Below are positions 52,661 to 61,843 of a stretch of 64,000 nt of DNA, piece by piece. A program made the position numbers and the translations under genes. Source of the DNA: UBA7803 sp040219135. Lineage in GTDB: Bacteria; Pseudomonadota; Gammaproteobacteria; Pseudomonadales; Azotimanducaceae. How positions within the stretch are numbered: the stretch's first letter is position 1; each line of letters opens with the position of its first letter. The stretch lies in assembly GCA_040219135.1 (NCBI GenBank), contig JAVJTA010000011.1, positions 186,001 through 250,000 of the forward strand, given 5' to 3'. The notes beneath the pieces were generated by a model. That model was not told the DNA's origin. It ran no database searches and saw only the letters and a program-made list of their open reading frames with translations.

Positions 52661-55600
52661 GAAACCGAACCGGCGGTTTCGGCGCGGATACGCCGAAGCA
52701 TCTCCGCGGCGCTTCTCACGTGGGTGGTCTCTCGGCCCTCTGCGAACCAGCCGAGCACCTGGGTGAGTCGGTTCTCTACCTCCGCACCGCGTCCCAGTTC
52801 CCGAAGGACACCGGCCAGCGCCGTGGTGGCGCGCAGTTCGTCGAGCCGGAGCCGCCGCGCCCGGGCGATGTCGATGCTCCGGGCCAGGCTGATTTCGGCC
52901 GTCGCGACGTCCCCGGCACCTGCCAGCAGCACCCCGCGCAGCCGGTGGGCGTCCGGCTCGCCAACGCGCCCGCCGTTGGTCTCGCAGATCACCAGACATT
53001 CGTCGATGACGGCCAGCGCCTCATCCGATTGTCCGAGCCGAACATGCGTCTCCGCCAGCATCATCAGGCGATGGGGGAGCGCGATCAGGGTTCCCATGGT
53101 CCGCGTGGCATCGATGGAGTCGCGCATTGCCGACGTCTGATTTTCACGCCCCAGCACCGCGGCGGCCCAACCGATGTGCAGCCGCGAAGACTGCAGCGTC
53201 TGTGCCAGGCCCTGCTCTTCCGATATGGCGTGCGTGCGCCGGGCGATCGCCGCGATTTCCTCAGCTGGCCGTGCCAGTTCGTGCGAAACCATCGCCTGAT
53301 GCGTCAGCGCCTGCGCCAATGCAAACGGATCACCCGATCGTTCCGTCACATCCACGACTTCGCAGATGCTGTCCCAGGCCTGATCCAGGTACCCGGCCAG
53401 CGCAAGCCCCCAGCACTGCACCACCCAGGCGAGGAACGCAGCGGAGTTCCGCGCCGCGGACGAGGCGTCCGGCGACGCAACCCGGGTCCGCGATCGAATC
53501 CGTTCCGCGATTGGACTCAGATACCCCAGCGCCCGCTCCGGCTCGCCGAGAAAGAACGCATTGGAGCCGAGGGCGTACGCGGCGAGGTCCTGGTCACGTT
53601 CGACTCCGCCGCTGGCCGCGGCTCTGAGCTTCTCCGCCGCTTCCGCGCTGCTGCGCCGCTCTCCGCGCACGGCGCGATAGGCCCAGATGTTGAACAGTGT
53701 CAACGTCAGCCCGCTCTGACGTTCGCTGCGGCCGACCAGTTCCAGCGTTCGGCTGTAGAGCCGTTCGAGCTCGGGATAGGTGTAACCGTAGCGCGCTGAG
53801 AGGGGGGGGCCCATCATCTGCAGCAGGCCGATCTCCCGCGCGTCGCGGTCGGCACCTTCCGGTTCGAAGGTCAACGACTTCAGCGCGCGATTCAAGTGAT
53901 GAATCGCCTCGTCGTAGGCGCTGGCCGCAAGCGCCCGGCCGGCGGCACTGCGATAGGCGTCGACCGCCTCGGCGTGCCGGCCGGCTTCTTCGTAGTGCCA
54001 GGCGAGGATTTCCGGCTCGTTCTCCGCAACGGACGGAAATCGTGCAACCAGACAGCGCGCCACCTGGTCGTGCAGTTCGCGGCGCCTGCGCAGCAGCAGC
54101 GATCGGTAGGCAACGTCCTGAACCAGCGCGTGCTTGAACATGAATGTGGCGTGCGGCAGCTCACCGGTGCGGATCAGCAGGCCGGAATCGACCACCCGCT
54201 GCAGAGAATCTCTGACGTTCCGGTCTGTGGTATCGATCACGGCGGCCAGCACTTCGAAACGAAAACGGCGACCCAGCAACGCGCCGAGCTGAGCCATCTC
54301 CTTGGCCGAGCCAAGCGAGTCGAGACGTGCCATCAGCAGGTCGCGGAGCGTCTCGGGTACCACCTGCTGCTGATCGATGACCTCCAGCGACGTCGGAACG
54401 CCCCGTTCCAGCACGCTGCGGGTCAGCTCCTCCAGAAACAGAGGAATACCGTCGGTCCGCTCGACCAGCTCACGACGAAGCGCTGCGGGAACCTCTCTGT
54501 AGGCAGAGACGATCGCCTCGGCCTCGCCGTCGTTCAGGCGTTGCAGCTCGATCACACTCTGGTGAGACGGCGGCGACCACATGGGTACGAATTCCGGGCG
54601 GTAAGACATCACGGCAAGTACCGGGGCATCGCGCAACCGCTGCACGAGCAGCCCGAGAAGTTCCAGGGTCGAGGGATCCGACCAATGCAGATCCTCGAAA
54701 GCAATGACCCTGGGCCGTGCTTCGATGCTCTGCAGCAGCAGGTCCACGACGAGTCCCAGGGTTCGCTTGCGTCGAACCACCGGATTCGGCGCTGGCGCGC
54801 CGTCCCGCTGTGCAGGCAATCCGAGCAGGCTCGAGATCATGTCTTCCGCATCGGTGGCCGGATTCAGATCCGCCAGTCCGGCACGCACCTTGATTCGACG
54901 CACCTGAGGCTCGTCTTCACGCTGGATCCCCAGCGCCTGAGCAACCAGCTGGGCGACCGGGTAGAGCGCGGTGTTCTGGTGATAGGCGGAACAGTGACAG
55001 GTGAGCCACTGCTCGGGGCCGATGGCGGAGCTCGCGCGGACCTCGCGCTGCAGGCGGGTCTTGCCCATCCCGGGCTCACCCTTGATCAGCAGCACCCGCC
55101 CGGCGCCCTCGGACGCCTGCTGGAGCAGGGACAGCATCGTCCGGACCTCGAGCTCGCGGCCGACGAACGGCGTGCGCTGCAGCTGCTCTTCTGCGGGCTC
55201 GCGGCCGGCGCTTACGGTTCCTTCGACCCGATACAGGCGGACCGGGTCGGTCACGCCTTTCAACGAGCGGTCACCGATGTCGACCAATTCGAACCGGGAG
55301 CGGACGAGGGCGCGGGTCGCCCGTGTCAGCAGCAGGCTGCCCGGTTCGGCTTCGGCCTGGACCCGAGCCGCCACGTTCGGTGTCGCCCCGAGCGCCAGGT
55401 TCTCGGTATTGGTACCCTGCCGGCCGATTTCCCCGGTGACCACGGGCCCCGTATGCACGCCGATGCGCAGCGCCAGAGACACACCGTCGTGCGCGATCGA
55501 TGCGTTCAGACCGGACACCGACGAGAGGATCTCGAGCCCCGCCTCCACGGCACGACGGGCATCGTCCTCATGCGCCCGAGGGTAGCCGAAGTAGACGAGC

Positions 55601-55959
55601 AGGCCGTCGCCGAGATACTGGGCGACGTGACCGCCGAAGCGGTCGACGATTTCTGTCGCAAGCGTCTGATACTGCCGGATCACTTCGCGCAGGTCTTCCG
55701 GATCGAGCCGATGCGACAGCGCCGTGGAGCCGACGAGATCGCAGAACATCACGGTAAGCTGGCGCCGCTCGCCCTCCGCCGACGACGACTTTCGACTACC
55801 TGGCTCTTCGGAGAGGGCAGAACCGCAGTTGCCGCAGAAGCGGAACGCTCCCGGATTATCCGCGCCGCACGACCCGCAGAGACGGCTGACGGCCGCGCCG
55901 CAGCCACCGCAGAAGTTGATGCCGTCCGGGTTGCCGAAGCCGCACCGTGTGCACTTCAT
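52657..55959 (-). CDS. Zinc-ribbon / class III adenylyl cyclase-like / AAA ATPase regulator
   Basis: A 1100-residue cytosolic protein. Two zinc ribbons (CTRCGFGNPDGINFCGGCG at 3-21, then CGSCGADNPGAFRFCGNCG at 28-46); class III nucleotide cyclase about 65-240 with metal Asp74 in VMFCDLVGST and Asp118 in YLGDGLLVYFGYP, and transition-state Asn195/Arg199 in TPNVAARV; AAA/STAND NTPase from about 265 with Walker A GEPGMGKT (294-301); then a long helical, TPR-like part to the end. No C-terminal helix-turn-helix is visible, so it is not a classical LuxR/LAL regulator. Such proteins may make cAMP or act as STAND sensors. Translationally coupled to the SDR gene. Confidence 0.9.
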   Translation of the reverse strand: MKCTRCGFGNPDGINFCGGCGAAVSRLCGSCGADNPGAFRFCGNCGSALSEEPGSRKSSSAEGERRQLTVMFCDLVGSTALSHRLDPEDLREVIRQYQTLATEIVDRFGGHVAQYLGDGLLVYFGYPRAHEDDARRAVEAGLEILSSVSGLNASIAHDGVSLALRIGVHTGPVVTGEIGRQGTNTENLALGATPNVAARVQAEAEPGSLLLTRATRALVRSRFELVDIGDRSLKGVTDPVRLYRVEGTVSAGREPAEEQLQRTPFVGRELEVRTMLSLLQQASEGAGRVLLIKGEPGMGKTRLQREVRASSAIGPEQWLTCHCSAYHQNTALYPVAQLVAQALGIQREDEPQVRRIKVRAGLADLNPATDAEDMISSLLGLPAQRDGAPAPNPVVRRKRTLGLVVDLLLQSIEARPRVIAFEDLHWSDPSTLELLGLLVQRLRDAPVLAVMSYRPEFVPMWSPPSHQSVIELQRLNDGEAEAIVSAYREVPAALRRELVERTDGIPLFLEELTRSVLERGVPTSLEVIDQQQVVPETLRDLLMARLDSLGSAKEMAQLGALLGRRFRFEVLAAVIDTTDRNVRDSLQRVVDSGLLIRTGELPHATFMFKHALVQDVAYRSLLLRRRRELHDQVARCLVARFPSVAENEPEILAWHYEEAGRHAEAVDAYRSAAGRALAASAYDEAIHHLNRALKSLTFEPEGADRDAREIGLLQMMGPPLSARYGYTYPELERLYSRTLELVGRSERQSGLTLTLFNIWAYRAVRGERRSSAEAAEKLRAAASGGVERDQDLAAYALGSNAFFLGEPERALGYLSPIAERIRSRTRVASPDASSAARNSAAFLAWVVQCWGLALAGYLDQAWDSICEVVDVTERSGDPFALAQALTHQAMVSHELARPAEEIAAIARRTHAISEEQGLAQTLQSSRLHIGWAAAVLGRENQTSAMRDSIDATRTMGTLIALPHRLMMLAETHVRLGQSDEALAVIDECLVICETNGGRVGEPDAHRLRGVLLAGAGDVATAEISLARSIDIARARRLRLDELRATTALAGVLRELGRGAEVENRLTQVLGWFAEGRETTHVRSAAEMLRRIRAETAGSVS

Positions 55960-56063
55960 GGCTCTCTCCCTGCCGCGGGCTCCCGAATGCCGAATTATCC
56001 CCGCTTCGGCGGCGTTTTACAGCTTGGGATCAACTGATCAAGTCTGCGCAACACGATATTCGC

Positions 56064-57371
56064 TCAGCCCTCGGCGGCCCGCGCGGCATCGAGGTCCTCA
56101 CGGATGGTGCGTCCCGCCAGCAGGAAGTGCGCGCCCGCCCAGAAGTAGGCGACGGTGGCGATGAGAATCGCATAGCGCAGGGAATCGGCTCCGAACGTCC
56201 CGCTCAGCAGGTCGCTCAGCACGCCCACCAGGAACGGTCCGAAGCCGAGACCGATGATGTTCAGCACGAACAGCAGCATGGCCGAAGCGAGCGCCCGCAT
56301 GCGCATGGGCGCAAGGTTCTGAATGGTACCGAAGGCCGGACCGAGCCACAGCGAGTTCAACAGGCTGGGGGCGATGAGGATGGCGATGGCGACGTAAGGA
56401 TTGCCGGACAGCATGGCCGCCACGTAGAACGGAAAGGCTACCAGGACCCCGGCGGCCGGGATCCAGGCGTACAGACGACGGTCGCGGGCCGCCAGCCGGT
56501 CGGCGAGCGAGCCACCCAGGAACGTGCCCACGGCGCTGGCGACGCCGAGTGCCAGCCCGAAGTAGGTAGCCGTTTCGGCGATGCCCAGCCCGTGAATCCG
56601 GATGAAGTAGGCGGGAAGCCACTGGCCGAGACCGTAGCCGACGAACGACGTCAGCGCCCCACCCATGGCGATGTGCAGCATGGTCCGGTTGCCCATCAGC
56701 GTGCGCAGCGTCTCGCCGAGCGGCAGCTGTTCGGGCGCCGCGGTTCCACGAGCCGCGTCGGACATGCCGCGCAGGGGCTCCCGCACCGTGAGCTTGAACA
56801 GCACCGCCAGAACGATACCCGGAACGCCGACGACGAAAAACGCGGTGCGCCAGCCGTAGAGTTCGGCGATCCAGCCGCCGGACATCAGCCCGAGGATGCT
56901 GCCGATGGGAATGCCGAGTGCGTAGATCGACAGCGCCGAGGCGCGTTTTTCCGGCGGGTAGTAGTCGGCGATCAGCGAGTGGGCCGGCGGCGAGCACCCC
57001 GCCTCCCCCACGCCGACGCCGATCCGCGCCGCAAGCATCTGCACGAAGTTCTGCGCCGCTCCGCACAGCGCCGTCATGCCGCTCCAGACCACGAGCGCGA
57101 AGGTGATGATCGAAACGCGGTTGGCGCGATCCGCCAGCCGGGCCAGCGGAATACCGAGCACCGTGTAGAACACGGCAAACGCGAGACCGGTCATCAGCCC
57201 GATCTGGGTATCATTCAGCCCGAGGTCTATCTTGATCGGTTCCGCCAGAATGGTGACGATCTGGCGATCGAGGAAATTGAACACGTAGACGACGACCAGC
57301 ATCGCCAGCACGTAGGCGCGATAGCGCGGGGTGACGAGTGGCTGATTGAGCGCTCCGGAAGCGATCTGCAT
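56064..57371 (-). CDS. MFS transporter (Spinster-like)
   Basis: A 435-residue carrier with 12 transmembrane helices, starting at RYRAYVLAMLVVVYVFNFLDRQIV, followed by the RxxDR-type loop LARLADRANR, a second GEAGCSPPAHSLIADYYPPEKR block, and a duplicated C-terminal half with LGGSLADRLAARDRR. Spinster-like MFS proteins of proteobacteria commonly sit in xenobiotic catabolic loci as uptake carriers. The ATG at 57371 is used; the in-frame ATG at 57473 would add 34 residues without homology. Divergent from the cytoplasmic sulfatase, suggesting it may import that enzyme's substrate. Confidence 0.92.
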   Translation of the reverse strand: MQIASGALNQPLVTPRYRAYVLAMLVVVYVFNFLDRQIVTILAEPIKIDLGLNDTQIGLMTGLAFAVFYTVLGIPLARLADRANRVSIITFALVVWSGMTALCGAAQNFVQMLAARIGVGVGEAGCSPPAHSLIADYYPPEKRASALSIYALGIPIGSILGLMSGGWIAELYGWRTAFFVVGVPGIVLAVLFKLTVREPLRGMSDAARGTAAPEQLPLGETLRTLMGNRTMLHIAMGGALTSFVGYGLGQWLPAYFIRIHGLGIAETATYFGLALGVASAVGTFLGGSLADRLAARDRRLYAWIPAAGVLVAFPFYVAAMLSGNPYVAIAILIAPSLLNSLWLGPAFGTIQNLAPMRMRALASAMLLFVLNIIGLGFGPFLVGVLSDLLSGTFGADSLRYAILIATVAYFWAGAHFLLAGRTIREDLDAARAAEG

Positions 57372-57529
57372 GACTCGTGTCTCGGCTGCAAACGGGATGC
57401 GCGAACTGCGGAGCGCAGCGAGGCATGTTGCGTTCGATCCGGCGTTCGGACCATCCAGACATCCCGTAAACATCGTCAGTTTTTTTCGAAGTAACGCGAC
57501 CGGCAGCGCACTGCCACAGGGGTGAGCCC

Positions 57530-59092
57530 ATGAGCGAACGACCGATGAACGTCCTGTTCGTCATCACCGACCAGCAGCGGGCCGATCACACCGGCTTCAT
57601 GGGCAACGCAACCGTGCACACCCCCAGCCTCGACCATCTCGCCGCGTCCGGCATGGTGTTCGACAACGCCTGGGTGTCGAATCCGGTGTGCATGCCGAAC
57701 CGGTCGACCATCATGACCGGCCGCCTGCCCAGCGCCCACGGCGTGATCTTCAACGACCGCTCTCTGGATCCCGGCGCCAATACCTTCGTTCGCCGCTTCC
57801 GGAAGTCCGGATACCGCACCGGGCTGATCGGCAAATCCCATCTGCAGCACGGCATGAGCAAAAACTCCGTGGTGCCGTTTCGCGGCGAACCCTCCGGCTC
57901 ACTGCCGCTGCCCGAGGGGTGGGACCAGATCGAGGACTTCGAACGCTACGTGAACGGCCTGCCGGAGGATCCCGAAGACTTCTACGGCTTCGATCACGTG
58001 GAGTTCAGCATCGATCACGGCGCACGAATCGCCGGGCACCATCTGCAATGGGCGCTCCGGCGCGGCGGGCGCCTGGAGGACCTGCTCATCGATCAGGACA
58101 GGGACGGCCCGGGCAGCGACCGCTCGGCGCACTGGCGCCAGATCTACCGGCCGCCGTATCCGGAGGAACTGCACTCCACCCGCTACGTCATGGAACGGAC
58201 CATTGCCTTCATCGACGAGGCGGAGAGCGCCGGACAGCCGTGGCTCGCCTGGTGCTCGTTCCCGGATCCGCACCATCCGATGACGCCGCCGGGGAAATGG
58301 TTCGACCGCTACCGGCCCGCCGATATGCCGCTCCCCGAGAGCCGCCACGATCCCCTCGACGGGGCGCCTGAGCATCTGAAGCTGTTCGCCGGCATCCATC
58401 CGAAGCAGCAGCGCAACTGGGTGGCTCCCTGCGGATACGGCAGCGACGAACTGCTGGCCGAGGCCATTGCTGCCACCTACGGCATGATCAGCCTGATCGA
58501 CGACGCCGTGGGACGGGTGCTGGCGCACCTCGAGCAGCTCGGCATACGCGACGACACCATCGTCGTGTTCACCTCGGACCACGGCGACATGATGGGCGAC
58601 CACGCGCTGTTCCTGAAAGGCTTCATGCACTACCGGGGCACCCTGCAGGTGCCCATGCTGATCGACGCGCCCGGGTTGCCCGCCGGCCGCACCGCGGCCC
58701 TCGCCTCCTCCATCGATCTCGGACCGACGCTGCTGGATCTGTGCGGCATTGCCGCCTACGACGGCGTTCAGGGTCACAGCCTGGGACCCGTGCTGGCAGA
58801 TCCCTCCGCGAGCGTTCGCGACCACGTGCTCATCGAAGACGACATCGCCATCACCACCGCGAAGCTGACGCCCATACCGGCGCGCACGCGGACGCTGCTG
58901 ATGGGCGACTACCGCTACACGCGCAACTCCAAGGGCGAGGAGCAGCTGTTCCGGCTCTCCGACGATCCGGACGAAATGCACGATCGCAAAGCGTCTGACC
59001 CCACCCGCACGCAGATGCTGCAGGCCCTCGTAGACGCCATGATGCTGGCCGACGACTCATCCCGCGGCGCGCCGACCAGCGGATCGATGTGA
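57530..59092 (+). CDS. Sulfatase, cytoplasmic, CxPxR variant
   Basis: A 520-residue alkaline-phosphatase-fold hydrolase of the sulfatase family. Seen: PMNVLFVITDQQRADHTGF, Cys54 in NPVCMPNRSTIMTG (C-M-P-N-R instead of C-x-P-S-R), GKSHLQH, FTSDHGDMMGDH and IDLGPTLLDL. CxPxR still fits the minimal formylglycine site and is common in phosphonate monoester hydrolase-like and choline-sulfatase-like members. No signal peptide, so it acts in the cytosol on an imported sulfate (or phosphonate) ester. Divergent from an MFS gene; ends in a strong hairpin. Confidence 0.9.
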   Translation: MSERPMNVLFVITDQQRADHTGFMGNATVHTPSLDHLAASGMVFDNAWVSNPVCMPNRSTIMTGRLPSAHGVIFNDRSLDPGANTFVRRFRKSGYRTGLIGKSHLQHGMSKNSVVPFRGEPSGSLPLPEGWDQIEDFERYVNGLPEDPEDFYGFDHVEFSIDHGARIAGHHLQWALRRGGRLEDLLIDQDRDGPGSDRSAHWRQIYRPPYPEELHSTRYVMERTIAFIDEAESAGQPWLAWCSFPDPHHPMTPPGKWFDRYRPADMPLPESRHDPLDGAPEHLKLFAGIHPKQQRNWVAPCGYGSDELLAEAIAATYGMISLIDDAVGRVLAHLEQLGIRDDTIVVFTSDHGDMMGDHALFLKGFMHYRGTLQVPMLIDAPGLPAGRTAALASSIDLGPTLLDLCGIAAYDGVQGHSLGPVLADPSASVRDHVLIEDDIAITTAKLTPIPARTRTLLMGDYRYTRNSKGEEQLFRLSDDPDEMHDRKASDPTRTQMLQALVDAMMLADDSSRGAPTSGSM

Positions 59093-59109
59093 GCCGAAGC
59101 GGTCGCCAC

Positions 59110-59153
59110 AACCCGCTGACCGCCGGAGAATCCGTTCATCGGCGCAGCGGGTT
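59110..59153. terminator. Bidirectional hairpin between sulfatase and monooxygenase
   Basis: AACCCGCTG pairs with CAGCGGGTT (9 bp), and inside it CGCCG pairs with CGGCG (5 bp) after a two-base bulge, with a 14-base apical loop. It lies between the stops of two converging genes. Confidence 0.65.
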
Positions 59154-60985
59154 CAGCTCAGCTTCATGCCCTCGAGATTCCCCTTCTCACGCCACTGCGC
59201 GAGCAGCGAATTGAAGGCATTGATGCCCGGCGCATAGGGTGAGTTCTGCATGTTGCCCCCGGACCCTTTGCCCTCGCGGTTGTAGTAGCCGGGCGTGCAC
59301 TGTTCGAGAAACGCCTGGGCGCCGGTGCCGGCGAGGCTGACGATCTGCTGCACCCAGGCGTCTTCTGCTTCCTCGGTCACCTCGACGACCTGCTTTCCGC
59401 GCCGCTGCACTTCGTCGATAACGTAGCTCACGTGCACGGCCTGGTCGTCGAACATGGCGGTCATGTTGGGGGACAGTCCGTTCTGGTTGATGCCGATCGT
59501 GAACCAGTTGGGAAAACCGTGGCTGGCAAGGCCGTGCAGGGTGCGGTAGCCGTCGGCCCAGTGCTCGTAAAGCGACTGACCGCCGCGGCCGATGGTATCG
59601 AAGTCCACGCGCCGGTGGGCGGACGTCGTGATCTCGAAGCCGGTGGCGTAGACTATGCAGTCCACCTCGTAGAGCCTGCCGTTGGCGACGACGCCGGTTT
59701 CCGTGATCCGCTCGACGCCCTTGCTGTCGGAAACGTCCACCAGCTCGACGTTGGCACGATTGAAGGTGGCCAGGTATTCGTCGTTGAAGGTCGGACGCTT
59801 GCAGAACTGCCGGTACCAGGGTTTCAGCGCTTCGGCTGCGTCATCCCTGCTGACGGTCTCGTCGACCCGGGAGCGGATCTCGTTCATCTTCTGGAAGTCG
59901 GCGATTTCCGAGCGCAGCATGATCTCTTCCATGTCGAGATCGCCAGAGTCCGGCCGCCGGTTCATCAGCGAAATGCCGATGCGCCGGGCGATGTCGGTCC
60001 AGCCGTCGGCCACGAGGTCTTCGGTGAAGTTCTGGCCGAGCAGCACGGCAGCGAAGTTTTCACGCCGCGCGCGCTGCCAGCCGGGCTCCAGCGTGCGGTA
60101 CCAGTCTTCTTCGGTGGGCTTGTTGCCGCGAAGGTCCACGGACGACGGCGTGCGCTGGAACACGTACAGCTGCTGCGCGTGCTCACCGAGGAACGGCACG
60201 CACTGAATCGCCGTCGCTCCGGTACCAATGACGGCCACCCGCTTGTCGCGCAGCTTCGTCAGGCCACCATTGTGGTCACCGCCGGTGTAGGCATAGTCCC
60301 AGCGCGACGTGTGGAACGTGTGGCCTTTGAAATCCCGGATACCGGGAATGCCCGGCAGCTTCGGACGATTGGCGGGGCCGGTCGCGTGAATGACGAAACG
60401 GGCGCGGATGTTGTCGTTGCGCTGGGTCGAGATCTGCCAGCGCTTGTGTTCCTCGATCCAGCGTACCTCGCTGACCCGGGTCTGGAACAGCGCTCGGTCG
60501 TAGAGGCCGAAGTACTCGCCGATACGCCGCGTATGCTCGAAGATCTCCGGCGCGTAGGAGTACTTCTCCTTCGGCATGTACCCCGTCTCTTCGAGGAGTG
60601 GCAGGTAGCAGTAGGACTCGATGTCGCACTGCGCGCCCGGGTAGCGGTTCCAGTACCAGGTGCCGCCGAAGTCGCCGCCGGCCTCGATGATGCGGAAGTC
60701 GGTGACGCCCCGCTCCTTCAGCCGGGCCGCGGCCATGAGCCCGCTGAAGCCGGCGCCGATGACGGCGACGTCGATCTCCAGATCCAGCGGCTCCCGCTCC
60801 AGCGGCTCGGCGTAGGGGTCGTCGTCGGCGTAGTGCGCAAACTCGGCGGCGGCTTCGACGTACTGGTCCTCGCCGTCTTCGCGCAGGCGCTTGTCGCGCT
60901 CCCGCCGGTACTTGGCACGCAGCGCCTCCGGATCGAAATCCAGGTCCGGAAACAGGTTATGCAGTCTCTCGCGCTCGCTGGCCAT
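59153..60985 (-). CDS. Flavin-containing Baeyer-Villiger-type monooxygenase
   Basis: A 610-residue NADPH-dependent flavoprotein. Seen: the FAD motif VAVIGAGFSGLMAAARL (about 73-89), GGTWYWNRYPGAQCDIESY, the Baeyer-Villiger fingerprint FKGHTFHTSRWD (219-230), and the NADPH motif VAVIGTGATAIQ. It inserts oxygen next to a ketone to give an ester or lactone in the cytosol; the group includes cyclohexanone, steroid and phenylacetone monooxygenases. ATG at 60985. A 73-base gap separates it from the methyltransferase upstream on the same strand, so co-transcription is possible. Confidence 0.95.
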   Translation of the reverse strand: MASERERLHNLFPDLDFDPEALRAKYRRERDKRLREDGEDQYVEAAAEFAHYADDDPYAEPLEREPLDLEIDVAVIGAGFSGLMAAARLKERGVTDFRIIEAGGDFGGTWYWNRYPGAQCDIESYCYLPLLEETGYMPKEKYSYAPEIFEHTRRIGEYFGLYDRALFQTRVSEVRWIEEHKRWQISTQRNDNIRARFVIHATGPANRPKLPGIPGIRDFKGHTFHTSRWDYAYTGGDHNGGLTKLRDKRVAVIGTGATAIQCVPFLGEHAQQLYVFQRTPSSVDLRGNKPTEEDWYRTLEPGWQRARRENFAAVLLGQNFTEDLVADGWTDIARRIGISLMNRRPDSGDLDMEEIMLRSEIADFQKMNEIRSRVDETVSRDDAAEALKPWYRQFCKRPTFNDEYLATFNRANVELVDVSDSKGVERITETGVVANGRLYEVDCIVYATGFEITTSAHRRVDFDTIGRGGQSLYEHWADGYRTLHGLASHGFPNWFTIGINQNGLSPNMTAMFDDQAVHVSYVIDEVQRRGKQVVEVTEEAEDAWVQQIVSLAGTGAQAFLEQCTPGYYNREGKGSGGNMQNSPYAPGINAFNSLLAQWREKGNLEGMKLS

Positions 60986-61058
60986 GGCTCACCCCACCGG
61001 ATTGAATGTAGCAGGCTATCGCCAGACGGCGACGGTTTCCAGCGGGTTGTGAAAATGA

Positions 61059-61727
61059 CTAGGACCGAACGCCCAGCACCCACAGACGCCACTTGGCGAT
61101 GCCGGGCAGCACGTCGCGATGGCCGATCACGTCGAGACCGCACTGCCCGGCCTCCCACTCGAACAGACCGGCCGGAACACACACGCGCGGGCCGTATCCC
61201 GGCGTGCGTTTGCACAGGTTGCGCCGCGACTTGCCGTGCTGCCACCACGCGGACAGCGAGCGGTCGGTCCACAGCGAGACGATCACCGTCCGGCGCGCCA
61301 CCCGCGACATCTCCGTCAGCGCACGCCGACGGTCCTCCGGTCTTGCCAGATGGTGCAGAAAGCGCATGCTCACGACGGTGTCCACCAGGTCGTCCGGGGC
61401 ATCGATGTCCAGCCCAGAAGAGGTGAGCGTGCGAAAGCGGCCCGTCAGTTCGGCCGGCCACTCCCGTTCGGCCACGGCCAGCATGGCCGGATCGATGTCG
61501 GCAGCCACCAGCTCACCGTCGCAGTGGGCGGCCAGCGTGGGCCAGAACCGTCCGGTGCCGCAGGGCAGATCGAGGATGCTCTGTGGGTAGCCGGCGAGCG
61601 CCAGACTGCGACGCAGCGCCCGGCGCTCGAGCCCCGTGCGCCAGCGGCTGCGGGCGTCTCGATTCTGGTTGCGCAGATACTTCTCGGCGTACCCCACCGC
61701 GGGGGCGTCGGTTCGCGTGTCGGCCAT
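61059..61727 (-). CDS. Class I SAM-dependent methyltransferase
   Basis: A 222-residue methyltransferase with SILDLPCGTGRFWPTLA (motif I, about residues 50-66), LVAADIDPAMLAVAER, and TVVSMRFLHHLARPEDRRRAL; C-terminal strands end with WRLWVLGV. Its substrate cannot be told; the proximity to the Baeyer-Villiger enzyme may be accidental. The start is ATG at 61727, divergent from the MFS gene at 61844. Confidence 0.85.
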   Translation of the reverse strand: MADTRTDAPAVGYAEKYLRNQNRDARSRWRTGLERRALRRSLALAGYPQSILDLPCGTGRFWPTLAAHCDGELVAADIDPAMLAVAEREWPAELTGRFRTLTSSGLDIDAPDDLVDTVVSMRFLHHLARPEDRRRALTEMSRVARRTVIVSLWTDRSLSAWWQHGKSRRNLCKRTPGYGPRVCVPAGLFEWEAGQCGLDVIGHRDVLPGIAKWRLWVLGVRS

Positions 61728-61843
61728 GTCGAACGGGTGGATTCCTGGCGGCTGGTGGCGGGTTAGAGGGCCGCGCAGCGGAAAACCTGTCGCGAGCCCG
61801 GCGCTATCTCACTTCGATCGGCCTCTGAGCCGCCGCTCCGGGC

